Positions 21,357 to 32,185 of a stretch of 64,000 nt of DNA are shown in pieces. Position numbers and translations under genes: made by a program. This stretch comes from Arachnopeziza araneosa. Lineage: Eukaryota; Ascomycota; Leotiomycetes; Helotiales; Arachnopezizaceae. The notes beneath the pieces are model-generated. The model saw only the letters and a list, made by a program, of their open reading frames with translations, had not been told where the DNA came from and did no database searches. The stretch is taken from positions 62,001-126,000 of the forward strand of contig QYAI01000069.1 in the NCBI GenBank assembly GCA_003988855.1, given 5' to 3'. The number at the start of each line of letters is the position of its first letter. The stretch's first letter is position 1.

Positions 21357-22269
21357 ATGTCCAGCTCCTCCGCAGCCAAGTCCCCCCTTCGGATTGCGAC
21401 CATGACCACGCGGAGCGACTCCAACTCGACGGCGGCGCCGTCCTATGGCGATGAGAAACACCCGCACACGAGCGACCGCGACCACATCACCATCAACGTC
21501 TCGCCCATCCATCCTGATCCTGCCCATCCCGGCCGCGACGACCCGGCTCGGGGGCCCCTCGAGGTCTTCCACAACGCCCTGGGGATCCCGCCGCCGAAAC
21601 CACACAAGCCGGTCAAGGCGACGAAGAAGAACCCGACGCCGGTGCAGCCAGAACAGCCCAAACTCACCGCTGGTAGGTTCTCAGCAGACGATCCGTGAGA
21701 ACAGTAAACGAGCAAGGGGAGCTAACACGCCTAGCTAACAAGGGCATCTACAACCAGGTCCTCTCGGCCGAGCGCACCACGCGCATCAAGTACTACCTCT
21801 GCGATAGCATCGTTGTCATTGCCATGTTCCTGCAGATCATCGTCGGCGCCTCGGTCACGGCCTTTGGAGCCGGCAGCGCCAGCCACGTCCTGATCACCTG
21901 CTTCGGCGCGGCCAACACGGCGCTGGCGAGTCTGCTCGCCGTGCTCAAGAGCCAGGGGCTCCCGAACCGGATCCGGCAGGACTGGAACGGTATGTTTGCT
22001 CTCCTCCTCCTCCTCCTCCTTCTTGTAACCGAGCATAATGACAAGGGCTGACCCCAACAGGCTGGCGCGAGCTCCGCGAGTTCATCGAGGAGCAGGAGCG
22101 CCAGATCGAGCTCGTCGTCTCGGGCAAGGTCGAGGGCCGCATCGAGGATCTGCACGTCTGGGACAAGGTCCGCGAGGTCGAGGAGCGCTACAAGGGCGTG
22201 CGCCTCACCATGGAGGCCAACCGTCCTGATACCTACATCACCGTCGGGGGCTCGGGGAAGAAGCCGTGA
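21357..22269 (+). CDS. Fungal SLATT (SMODS/SLOG-associating 2TM) protein
   Basis: Exons 21357-21672, 21735-21989 and 22061-22269 join in frame to 259 residues. The first 105 residues are disordered (Pro, Thr, Lys-rich). Then come a short amphipathic segment (YNQVLSAERTTRIKYYLCD), two hydrophobic helices (SIVVIAMFLQIIVGASVTAF and VLITCFGAANTALASLLAVL), and a charged helix (WRELREFIEEQERQIELVV) running to GRIEDLHVWDKVREVEERY. This layout matches the fungal SLATT / DUF4231-like family. Bacterial SLATT proteins are predicted membrane effectors of nucleotide-signalled conflict systems; the fungal proteins have no established function. Neighbours offer no partner. No lesions seen. Confidence 0.78.
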
Positions 22270-22969
22270 GCTGTGTGGGCAGGAGTTGAGCGGGTGCTGT
22301 GTTGGTGCTGTGGTGTTGGTGCTGTGATGCTGGTGATTTCGCGCTTAGACGAGGAAGCAAAAGTAGCAGTTTGTGCATAGGATCTGGATTTTATTTTATC
22401 TGGATTGGATTGGATTGGATTGATACCTGGGCGTGATTGGAAGGGGGGAGTTTTATCTAGGAAGGGGAGATGCGCATTGGTGGATTTAATACAGGGATTC
22501 AACACTTTTTTGTGTTTGGTGTTTTTTTTCTCGTGGTTTTGGTGTATGTCTCTGTGCCTGCCAGAGAATCCTCGTGAGATGCGTCACGGTAGCTTAACCC
22601 TAACCCTCACGCTGACTCCAGAGCGAGAGATCTTGTGGAGGTCTCTTCATCTCAGCAACTCAACCTAATGCCTAGATGTGGAAGATGTGTATGTGATCTC
22701 TTATCTATCCTTGCGTTTTTTTGTCTATTGGTCTGGCGTGGTGGTTTGTCCTATTTATCACATCCATCCCATCCTGTCCATCCTGTCCTGTCCTGTCCTG
22801 TCCTATCCATATTCCATCCATATTCCATCCATATTCCATCCATATTCCATCCATATTCCATCCATATTCCATCCATATCCTGTCCCATCCATCCTATCCC
22901 ATTCATTGTAAATCCACTGCAAAATCCCAGACTCCCACTCTCTCCTACAACGTGCTTATCACCACCCAC
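22270..22969. other. Convergent intergenic region with short tandem repeats
   Basis: About 700 bp between the 3' ends of the SLATT gene and the small mitochondrial-type gene. It includes TGGAT repeats near 22395-22420 and the pentamer/11-mer array listed separately. No gene supported. Confidence 0.4.
22780..22880. repeat. CCTGT pentamers and ATCCATATTCC 11-mer array
   Basis: A run of CCTGT-type pentamers is followed by about seven tandem copies of the 11-bp unit ATCCATATTCC. Because 11 is not a multiple of 3, the array stays open in several frames, which explains the overlapping ORFs that are not genes. Confidence 0.9.
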
Positions 22970-23414
22970 TCACAACCTAGCCTCGATATAATCCATGAAC
23001 GGCGGCACGACAGCGGGCCAGAACATGACGACGCCGACAACGGGGAAGAACCTGTGGGTAGTCAGTTCATTTTATTTTCTGTCTCGTGTTCCATCCTCTC
23101 TCTCTCTCTCTCTCCTCTCCCGTCGTCCTCAAAAACCCGACTCGCCCCAACTCCAGCCTTCTGCAAACCCCTCACCGTTAAGAGAGAAAAGAAGGTGAGG
23201 AAAGAGAGAGAGAAGAAAGAGAGAGGAAAGAAAAGGAAAAAAAAACTCACATCACCGCACTCCCCCCAACCCGCTTCCACTGCGCGCCCCACGCCGCCTG
23301 CGTCTTGACGCTGGACTTGAGCGGCGCTGCCGAGGCCCAGCCACTGTTGAGCCTGACCTGCTGGCGGACCTGCTGGCGGAGCAAAGCCGTGGTGGTGCGA
23401 AGTACGGGTGACAT
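22970..23414 (-). CDS. Small mitochondrial-type membrane protein
   Basis: Two exons, 23414-23251 and 23051-22970, join in frame to 81 residues. The N-terminus is Arg-rich and free of acidic residues (MSPVLRTTTALLRQQVRQQV), as in mitochondrial presequences. The C-terminal exon encodes a hydrophobic helix with prolines (MFFPVVGVVMFWPAVVPPF) and the end MDYIEARL. Size and layout resemble small respiratory-chain or ATP-synthase accessory subunits, but I cannot name it. The 199 bp intron carries a TC dinucleotide run (about 23096-23117) and a purine-rich stretch. Frame continuity across GTGAGT...CACAG supports the model. Confidence 0.6.
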
Positions 23415-24137
23415 TGTCTCGCCTTTGTTTTTATCTTTGTTTTTTTGGGTTGGGATTCGTTTTCGTTTGTGGAGAGGGAGGAGGGAGACGGTGTGGTGGG
23501 ACAGATCTCTGGGCTGGAAGAGGAGAGATAGCAATGAGGCTGTATGATGTGGTGTTGTTGAGGAGGAGAGAGAGTAAACAGATGGAAACGATGAAGTGAA
23601 GGGGGAGAGAGTAAACAGATGGAAACGATAAAGTGAAGGGAAAGAAAGAAGGAAAGAGAGAGAAAAGTAAACAGACAAGAGCGTCGTTGAAAGAAGGGTC
23701 TCACGCCTGCTTGGCTCGCTCTCACATCTCCCGTCCCACCTCCCCCATGGGGCACCAGCAGCGGGGTGTGATTGGATGGGAGCGGCAGATCCCGCGTGCT
23801 GATTGGCTGTAGGGTGCGGGTAATACGGGGCTGATGCAGGTCGACCCCGCGAGTCTCATCCGCGTGCGGGGTAAGGGGAAGTTGCACGCCAGAAAGGTAA
23901 ACAAGGGGAGAAGGCGCAGAAGGAAGGTATAAAGTAAACAAGGGAGAGGGCGCAGAAGAAAGGTATAAAGTAAACAAGGGAGAGGGCGCAGAAGAAAGGT
24001 CAAAGCAAACAAGGGAGAGGGCGCAGAAGAAAGGTACAAAGTAAACAAGGGAGAGGGCGCAGAAGAAAGGTACAAAGTAAACAAGGAGAGAGAGGAGCTG
24101 CGGCTCAGCATCATATTGATATTGTCTAGAATATCGT
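23415..24137. other. Intergenic region with minisatellite
   Basis: About 720 bp: promoter side of the small mitochondrial-type gene, a purine-rich strand, then a 36-bp minisatellite and the 3' flank of the F-box gene. Long ORFs here are produced by the repeats. Confidence 0.4.
23898..24088. repeat. 36-bp minisatellite, about five copies
   Basis: Tandem 36-bp units beginning GGGCGCAGAAGAAAGGTA and ending in CAAAGTAAACAAGGGAGA, with a few substitutions (GGTATA, GGTCAA, GGTACA variants) and degenerate ends. As 36 is a multiple of 3, all frames stay open, giving false repeat proteins. Confidence 0.9.
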
Positions 24138-25570
24138 CTAGAATATTGTCTCGCATAATCGTCCATCATCCCCACAGAACTCTCCGTACGGCGGGTCGAA
24201 CTCGATCCTTTGCTTCAACACCCGATGATGGAATTCAACCCGAGAGCGAGCAAACTCCTTCTTGAATTTCTCCATCCCCTCCAAGCCCGGCATCTTCCCA
24301 GATTCAGGAAGCAGGCACGCGTGAAGCTCATATTCCACAATCTCCACGTACTCTAGAGAGATCATTCGAAAGGCTCTCGCAATTTGAATATCTTCCAGCC
24401 ACTCTACGCGTCGTGAGATAAAGGCGAAAGGGTCTCCAGACCAACTCTTCTCAAGCCCATATGCCTTGGCCCAGTCGATGGTAATCTATCACACGTGTCA
24501 GTCTCATGGTGTGAGAGGAGTTGGTGTGAGAGAGAGACTTTGAGTTTCTTCAGAGACTTTGGTAAGAGGTCAACCATCCCTCTTCCAGCACGGAATTCGT
24601 TACCAAACATGGATAACAGTGGGATTTCCAATTCTTCAAGATTTTCAAAGCTGCTTAGGCAAATCTGGCTTCCATCATGCCAGTCCCAGAACCCATTATC
24701 AGTCAGCCGTAAGCGCCGCAGGGAGCATCTTAAATATCGCAAAAGGTGTGAGAGGTTCGGGATGAGCACTTTTGTCATGTATGCACCCGAGCCTGGCTTT
24801 ATTGGTTTGATCCAGTCGACTTTCTCCTCCAGATAGCCAAAGGCAGGCATTTCGACCTCCTCCAGAGCCGTGGCACTTTCAAAAATAGACACGATTGAAG
24901 AAAGGGAAAGGTCTTGAATATTTCGGAGTATCAGTGTCGACAATGAAGATTCGTGACGTCCCCAGTCTAGTGATCCCTCTTCGTCCTCTTCCTCCTCCTC
25001 CTCCTCCTCCTCCTCTTCATCTCCTTCTTGACAAGGTCGAATGTGACCCACACCGATCCTCTTGATGGTTGGAAATCTCATGTAACGGAGCAAGTCTGCT
25101 TCGGTAGCGCAATTCCGGCCCAGTTCCAAATGACGTAGGGACCGGAATTTCCAGTTATGGTGCTGGGGACGATTCGTTTTACAAGTGATCTCACATCTAG
25201 ACCATAAATGCATCTCGAGTGATTGAAGGTAAAGGCATTGCATTATCAGACCGCATGCAGCCACGTACAGTTCCCTTTGATGAATGGCTATAGGACCAAT
25301 ATATAGATTTCGAACACGCAGGGTCCACGAGGGATGGATGTTCAGCATGGATCTGAAAGCTTGAATTGATCGGAGGCTCTTTCTAGCGGCATCCTGCATG
25401 ATCACCTGGTAGGTTTCATGGGGCACTCCAAATTCCACTCTCTCAAAGAGAGCTTGGTGTACTAAGCGATAATTGTGCAGAGACGTCAAAGCAACTTTGG
25501 TAAGGCTATTACTGTCGACGAAAGAGAGGAGGTAGATAAGCAGACTGTGTGGAAGATGGCTCAACGACAT
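24138..25570 (-). CDS. F-box-type leucine-rich protein
   Basis: Two exons, 25570-24539 and 24485-24138, join in frame to 459 residues. The start is placed at MSLSHLPHSLLIYLLSFVDS, where the F-box-like motif begins (L-P-x-x-L-L-x-x-L-L-S-F-V, then LTKVALTSLHNYRLVHQALF). Leucine-rich irregular repeats follow (LRHLELGRNCATEADLL, LSTLILRNIQDLSLSSIVSI, LEELEIPLLSMFG), consistent with an SCF substrate receptor. An acidic run from (TCC)n, EEEEEEEEEEEDEE, interrupts them. Exon 2 continues with DWAKAYGLEKSW and WLEDIQIARAFRMISLEYVE. An upstream in-frame ATG at 25726 would add a hydrophobic stretch and is less likely. Confidence 0.75.
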
Positions 25571-25950
25571 TCCTGGATTGTGATGCTGAAGCTGCCCAAT
25601 GTTGCAGAGGTGATCGGTAATGATATCAAGGTGTATGAATAGACTGGTTTGATCTGAGCAGAGCATTGTCAGACAGGCTGTTGACAACACCACAATGAAA
25701 CTTACTAGCGCTACCGCAGATTTCACCTAAAATACTGTACTGCTGTCCAAGTGAAGTTGACTGAATAGAGAATATTCAACCGTGATTGTGAAAATATTGT
25801 TGACTCGAGAAGGTGTCGGGACTCGAGATCCTGTCCACTCTGGGTACGAGTCGGGAAGGAACGACGGACTTAGTCCACCCTTTCCACATCTAGCGGCTCT
25901 ATGATGTGAAGAATCGCTCGCAATTGACTAGATTAAACATTGCCTGTATC
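25571..25950. other. Intergenic, no gene seen
   Basis: About 380 bp upstream of the F-box gene and downstream of the Cys/His-motif gene; nothing recognised. Confidence 0.35.
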
Positions 25951-27210
25951 TCAAAGCGTTCCAACATGGTCCAACACCCAGCCGTAATCATCAAACGGCT
26001 GACTAGCAATTTTATTTCCCCAGCCCATGAAAGGATCACTGGTCATCGGGAAATCTCTTTCTAATTGTGGCATGGGGATGGATTCTTCGAGTAGAGAGGT
26101 TGAAGGCATCTCACTTGGCTCTTCGTTGAATGTGAAGAGTGAGTGTTGGTGGGTTGAGTGGCTTTGGGGATGAAGGAGCGGTGTGTAACTTTGAGCGAGA
26201 TTGGTGTCTGGTGTTGAGTTGGAGCTGGAGTTGGAGCTGGAGTTGGAAGGAGGAGTTGGACTCCAGATGAATGAACTGGTCGAAGTGTGTCCTGCTGATG
26301 AACCCCGGTGGTACGAATTGTTGAGGGAGGGTTGATCATTCCAGGAAGCCGGGTTTTCAGTGATGAACGACATGTTGATGTTTGCTGCTGGAGGGATTGG
26401 CATGCTATATTCCATGCTTCTGAGTTTCTGTCAGTGGACTGGTTCGAATTAGTTGAGATGAATATACCCAGATGAAGATGAAGCCTCGTTACTCTTCGTC
26501 ACCTCGGAACTAGCGGATGTCCCTTCACTACAAGGAGATGCCGCATCGAGAGACATCAACCTCTCCCTCTGAACCCTAGCATGCAACTTATTCTGTGGAC
26601 ACAGATCCGGATCACACTAGGGCAGTAAGCAAACTGGCTCATCCCAGCATTCACAACTCACAGCCGTCTTGGAGACCCGATGTTTCTCACAAGCATTCCC
26701 TCGATTCTCAGCCACTCTCCTCCGCTTAGCAGCATCATACGGCATCTTCTTCCTCTTTTCCAACTCCCTCCCGCTATCCAGCACCCACGTCGTCATCACA
26801 CCCCCCTCAAACGTGCTGGCCACGAACGAGGCGGGCGTCTCACACCTACTCGACGCTCTCGACGGGGCTCGGGACGACACCAACGAAGGCGCCTGAGAGC
26901 TGGTCCGTGAGGACTTGCGAGATCTGAGATTAGAGAAGAATGACGAATCGACTTCTTTTCGCTTGGCGATGCTGAGTTGGAGGTTGTTCTCCGGCAGCTC
27001 GCAGATGAATGAGCTGCCTCTCTCGGAATCGAAGAATTTCTTCAGCGCCGCTTGCATGAGCTGCATCTCCGTCTCGAGAGTGGGAAAGGCGTAGATGAGT
27101 GCATCTTTCAGGGCTCGAGAGCCTCTCCGGGGCTCAAACTGAGGGATCCCGTGCTTGTCTCTGAAGATACGGTACGAGGGAGATGGAGGGGATAAAGATG
27201 GGGTGTCCAT
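25951..27210 (-). CDS. Candidate fungal regulator with Cys/His motif
   Basis: Exons 27210-26662, 26616-26468 and 26419-25951 join in frame to 388 residues. Near the middle and spanning the first intron lies RRRVAENRGNACEKHRVSKT continuing ACDPDLCPQNKLH, a basic C-x2-H-x6-C-x4-C arrangement also found in uncharacterised fungal proteins and reminiscent of a small zinc-binding DNA-contact element. The N-terminus has YRIFRDKHGIPQFEPRRGSR, and the C-terminal part is Ser/Thr/Asn-rich with acidic patches, like an activation region. No complete Zn2Cys6 or bZIP domain is seen. The role as a transcription factor is inferred. Confidence 0.65.
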
Positions 27211-27825
27211 GGTGAGATTGCGGTGGAACGGGGAATACGATTAAAGAATACGTATATAGAATAAAGTTAAGGAACGTTGGGTTGATAGTTGGAGCTTGGG
27301 AAGCAGAAGTCATGGTGTTGAAGTGATGAGGAAGCGTAGTGTGGCTGCACCATACTCAATCAGGCACCGAATAGTGGCAGATCTCGGTCTCCATTACGAG
27401 TAACGGCTGAGGTGACCGTGCGCACCTTGTCGCACAGCCATAGGCCGGGTTTTGGATGTCTCCTTGAGAATCACGGCGACCAGGCAGCTCAATCAGGATG
27501 AACTCGATGGAGAGAAGTAGAACATCTGTCCTTCTGCTCAGCTTATCTTGCAGACTCAAAAGCACCCTTGCCATCCAATCACAAAAGAAAGGGTCACGAC
27601 GATACTTCAAGCATCCCAGGCACAATTGTATTCAGACACTACAAATAATCGATATCAAACCTAAACATATGCTAAGGAACTCCGAAAGCGACCGCTAATT
27701 TTGAGCATACCCTGCGCTTAAAAACCATGAGAACGAAACGGCCGTCACATCACGCCTAACGCCATGCGACCGAGATCAAGGCTCCCAAGACATCAAAACA
27801 AGCCCAAAATCATCCACCAACTCAC
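27211..27825. other. Intergenic, no gene seen
   Basis: About 615 bp; two antiparallel short ORFs near 27356-27698 have no family features. Confidence 0.35.
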
Positions 27826-28544
27826 TCAATTACGCGGCATCTCCTTGGTAGAATATCCACACCCCGCATAAGTGAGAAACATCACTTCCGTTTTGGTTGG
27901 CTCATCCTTCCTCCTCCAATCCGCCACCTCGACCCGCGTCCATACCCACACCGCATCGACGGCATAATTACTCATAATCCCCAACTTCTCCTCGTAAACG
28001 CGATGATACCTCTCTGTCTTCCAAACCCCCTTTTCGCTCTCATCTAGCTTCTTCTCCAGGCACGCCCGAATGGCAGCATACAGATCAGCCGCTACATGCC
28101 GCGAGTAAGCGCGTGGGATTGAGAGCGATGCGGGCGAAGAGAGAATATAGCCGTTGATTCGTGATGGGGAGGTGACGGGGCAGGAGACGAGTTCGCTGAG
28201 GCAGATGGGAAGAGAGGGTTTGGAGAGTTGGGGTGGGCGGAGGAGGGAGGGCTTGCTGCTGTAGGGGTAGGTGAAGGTTTGGGTGAATTCGTGGCGAGTG
28301 AGGAGCTCAAGCGAATCGACCAAGGTCGAGATATCGAGTGATGAGTTGTTGGAGATCTGTAGTCGGGATGAGTTCGAGTTGGATTGTTTCAATGACGGAA
28401 ACTTACCTGGATGGGGTATTGAAGATGGTTGTTGAGAGACGTGATGAGGTCGGCCAAAAAGGTAGGACTAGGTGCGATTTTGCTGTTCGCAGGCGGATTG
28501 GCATTGCTGCTAATTATTTTGGTGGTGATTTGTTGACCTCCCAT
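27826..28544 (-). CDS. Conserved-looking hypothetical protein
   Basis: Two exons, 28544-28407 and 28356-27826, join in frame to 222 residues. The N-terminus MGGQQITTKIISSNANPPAN leads into PTFLADLITSLNNHLQYPIQ. Further on are a Pro/Ser-rich linker, a probable helix HVAADLYAAIRACLEKKLDE, and a strand-rich end (YAVDAVWVWTRVEVADW, EVMFLTYAGCGYSTKE). The pattern suggests a compact globular domain, but I do not recognise the family; a Tctex-like dynein light chain was considered and not supported. No signal peptide or membrane helix. Confidence 0.6.
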
Positions 28545-29511
28545 TGCGAATTAATGTTGTTGGTACAGTTCTGGGCGGCCTTGAGCTATTGAACTTCTGA
28601 GTCGACGGGTCGCAATCTGAATTCTTGGATGGCGCTCAATGCAACAGCAACCTGCGACTTCTTATACAATTACTCCGATAGCCAGTTCACGATTTTTCAC
28701 ACACAAGCTGTGATGTAAACCATCCGGTGTCTCCGGTGTTGAGTGAGAAGAGGCTGAGTCAACAGCGAAACTCGAGACTCAGATCAAATAGAAGTATGAA
28801 ATTTTGCAAAGCAACGGGTGAGTGGAGAGATGTGACATGTAAGACAGATGAATGAATATAATTGGCACCCAAACGTGGGGAGAGGTCTCAGAAAAAGGAA
28901 TTCGGTTTGAAGCGGGGCAAGTCGATGAAATCGAATCGAGAAGTGTGGCGCATGCACGTGAACCTCTTCGAATCCTTTGCAACGGTTGCCGAGTATGAGG
29001 GTCAAGGAGGGCAAGCGCTGCGGGGCGTCAAATAAATTGAAGAAGCCAAGACGGAATTGCGGTCGATAATCCATTGTAGCGACTCCGTTCCGTGTCTTCA
29101 ATGTTTACCTGGCGGCTTGGAGTAGTTGACGCTGAGATCAATTGCGGTCCTGACCCTCGCACAGATGTCAGGCCATTTCTCAGAAGGGCCAGGGACCAGC
29201 GCAACCCCGCTGATCTGAATCAGGCGTCGCCTGCACTTCCAATAGGTCGAGACCCCCAACCCAGTTGAATTCTTCCAAAACCATGTCTCAGACTATCCAC
29301 GTGCCTGAGACACTTGCTAGAGATTGAATCTCAGATACCCGAGATGGGATCGGCCTTGCCGAGCGGACAGTGGCCCAAGAGTGCACAAAGCTGAGATAGA
29401 CTTTGACTGCCCTTGGCTAATGGTCTTTGTTTCTGTCGGGTCTCTCTGCTAACAGCCAGTATGTTGACTCAATGCTGGGCCATCATCGTTCAAAGCTGGA
29501 AAAGTGCAACA
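28545..29511. other. Intergenic, no gene seen
   Basis: About 970 bp between two minus-strand genes; no recognisable gene or repeat. Confidence 0.35.
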
Positions 29512-31439
29512 TCATAAGCATCCAAAGATCCGTGCTTCGGAGCTTCTGACAATCTCTTCCAACATTTTCAGCACGGTGCTGTTGACTTTATTCTCCACTT
29601 GATCATCTTCATCCTCCGTCGGATCTTCCATCCTGTGGACGAGACTTTGAATGCACCTTCGTACATCTTTCTGTAGCCCTCGTAATCTTCTTTTGGATTT
29701 ACGACCATTGGTTTCCATTATTGCAGATTGACTATCCACAGCAGAGAAAGTTGAGGAGCTGGTATGTTTTGATGAAGAAGGTGGCCAAAAAGGTGTGCGT
29801 CGTCTGGTTTCTAACAAGCTCGGTGTTTGATCTGATTGAAGACGAGATTCAACATGTAAATGGGCAAGGATGTGTGCATAAAGTGCAGACTGTTGGGCTG
29901 GAGAACTTCCTGGAAAGACCCTGCAGAATGGTTCCAGTTCAGGGAAGAATGATTCAGGTGCGGCATGAAATCCCAGTGGATTTCCGTCGCTAATCGGGGC
30001 GTATAAACGAATGTCCTCAATCACCGAACTATGGAGGTCTAGCATAGTGTACGGGAAGGTCGCTATACCATCTTCGATCCTATCAATGATATTACTATCT
30101 GGTCTCGGACTTGGGAGCGGCCAGTCAAATCTTGATGGTGGAGCGACACTATTCGAACCTACAACCATACCAAGTCCTGTGTCTCGCAGAGGAGAAGGAA
30201 CTGTGAAGGTTGGAGGTTCGGGAAAGTCGTCTGGCGAAACTGGCGGGCTTGACATGGCGAGATCGAGGCGTCTTCTAGGTAAACGGCGGTCAATCTTTCT
30301 CTTGTGTTTTGATTGCTCTGTCCTTTTCCTGGAAACCTCGTTGACGTCTGGACTGATTGGTGGCGTTTCACCTAATTGTTTGCTGGATCTTATCGGAGTT
30401 CCTGGTAATGAAAGGGAAATTTGGCTGTGAGAAGATGCTGTTGATGCGATACGAGTGCGGCTAGGAGCATTCAAGGGACTGCTAAATTCGACAAGGCTGG
30501 CTTTTGACGGCCTCAATGCTGTAGCAAAGGCCTAGTAGGATCTAGTTAGTCTAACAAGACTCAAATATCACAGATTGTCTTACAAGAGGCTCATCTTCTT
30601 GCTCGCTGCTACTTTCGCTCAACCAACCCTCTAGAGAATCATCCACAGTGTTATTTTCCAAGGATTGAAACACATCTGTCCAAGGCAGCGTCCTCTCTCT
30701 CGGCGAGCTTTTTAGCCATTCTGCTTCGCTCGGAATTGATGTCTCCCCATGGCATTGGAAAGAGAGCGATGAGTCTCGACGAGCCGACCGGACATAGGAC
30801 ATTCTAGAACTCTCATCGAGCTCATCTGGATTCGAGTCCTAGAGAAATCAGCACATATTTTATAAGTAAAGTAGATATGTACCTTAAAAACAAGATAGTT
30901 GTCAAAGGGATCCGAGTGGATGTCAGCGGCAGGCTGTTGAACGTCCATTGGTGGAGGCCACGAGCCCATCCAAGGAGCATTTTCTGTGAAATAAGGCTCG
31001 GCTGGAGGAGCGGAAGTCGGTTCACTGTAAATAGGCGTATCGCGATATGGATTAGAGGGAAGGGTATTTGCTCGATTCCGCCACAGCTGGTAGTTCTCCA
31101 AGCTTTCCTTCCGGGTAGAACTTGAAGGTATTGCAGTTGCCGGAGCTGCTTGGATCGAGTTGGATAAGGGCCACCCGCTTGGAAGTGGAGGTGATAGAAG
31201 AGTGAGTGGTTTCAATGCCCTCATGCCAGGGACTGACGGGCGAGTTTGCCTTGGATCCTTTACGTACATCTTGCAGGCGAGAGCGACTTTTCCTGGAAAG
31301 TTTGGGAGAAGGGAGAAGCGCTATATTTCATGCCTCGGAGACAATAGCACTGGAGCATGTCTTGGATGCCGCCAAGCGAGCTCTCAATTACAATTGGAAT
31401 GACCAACGTCGGAACTGGACGCAGGCAGATTCTTCGCAT
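29512..31439 (-). CDS. Unrecognised Ser/Pro-rich protein
   Basis: Four exons, 31439-31392, 31320-30883, 30838-30584 and 30531-29512, join in frame to 586 residues. The start MRRICLRPVPTLVIPI, then RFSLLPNFPGKVALACKMYV, is followed by long polar, Pro/Ser-rich and probably disordered sequence with many SP sites (SSPPVSPDDFPEPPTFTVPSP-like stretches). Two short ordered patches remain: HSSVIEDIRLYAPISDGNPL with FHAAPESFFPELEPFCRVF, and a C-terminal helical region (LRGLQKDVRRCIQSLVHRME onward). No domain recognised. Regulation by phosphorylation is plausible from composition only. First exon is 48 bp and least certain. Confidence 0.6.
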
Positions 31440-32185
31440 TTAAGGGACTGAAACTTGTCGACAGCGCTCCAGTAAATCCAAGGCAGCGGTCTCGGGTCAA
31501 GATGGCCTCCCTGCGTCCGCCACCAACAGCCTCTCCTTCGTACGGAAGACATTGTGGCGCCCGACAACCAATCCTCAGAGCGCCTGTCAGCCAGTTCTCT
31601 TCGCTGGAAGAGATTGTCATCCGACAGAGAGGGGCATGACTGTAAGGGGTGCAACACGGCCCGGCGCTTTCTACTTTTCCGCTTTTCTTCTTCTCCAGGG
31701 CAACTCAGCAAAAGAGACCTGCATGTCAGCTGTTGTGAATGGGGGCTTCGTCGGCTACCACCAGCCACTAGGCCCCAAAGCAGGACACAGCCATGAAAAA
31801 CAAACTCGGTGCGAGAGAGGCAGCGAATCGACACTTGTCATGGTGGAAATGATGTAACAAATGTTGGAAGTGCAAAGTGAAGAGGGAGAAGATTGGAATG
31901 CCGTCTGAAGATCTTAATTACGCTGCTGAGGTGTTTGACAAATGAGCAAACACCCAGCCGTCGAGAAACTTTTCCGTCCTCGCCCACAGCCAACCACCAC
32001 GACGCCGCCGACAGCCCAAAAGAACAGAGTCCCAGCGCTTTGTTGACTCTTCCCCTGATCGACAAAGGAAGGGAGATTTTGTGTCGACGGTTCACCTGCT
32101 TCCGACCGAGATCTGACAGCTTCAAGCGCCGATCGCCGTCCGAATTATCATTCCGAGGGTTCAAGAAGCCGCCATAAATAGCATC
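31440..32185. promoter_or_regulatory. Divergent intergenic region
   Basis: About 745 bp between the Ser/Pro-rich gene (minus) and Ipi3 (plus). Overlapping ORFs on both strands here show no family signal. It must hold both promoters. Confidence 0.35.

Noticed and set aside
22590..22610. TTAACCCTAACCCT, telomere-like
   Set aside because: Only two units, internal and between genes; too short to suggest a telomere or relict.
22635..23308. Overlapping ORFs with YSIHIPSIFHP repeats
   Set aside because: Frames kept open by the 11-bp tandem array; no independent support.
23252..24175. Long minus-strand ORF of about 300 residues with repeated YFVPFFCALSL
   Set aside because: Produced by the 36-bp minisatellite (multiple of 3, open in all frames) plus the real small gene in another frame; no protein family.
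27826..28544. Tctex-type dynein light chain
   Set aside because: Size and strand pattern suggested it, but no family motif could be matched.
30712..31269. Single ORF taken as a complete gene
   Set aside because: It is an exon of the larger four-exon Ser/Pro-rich gene; its 3' end runs into an intron.
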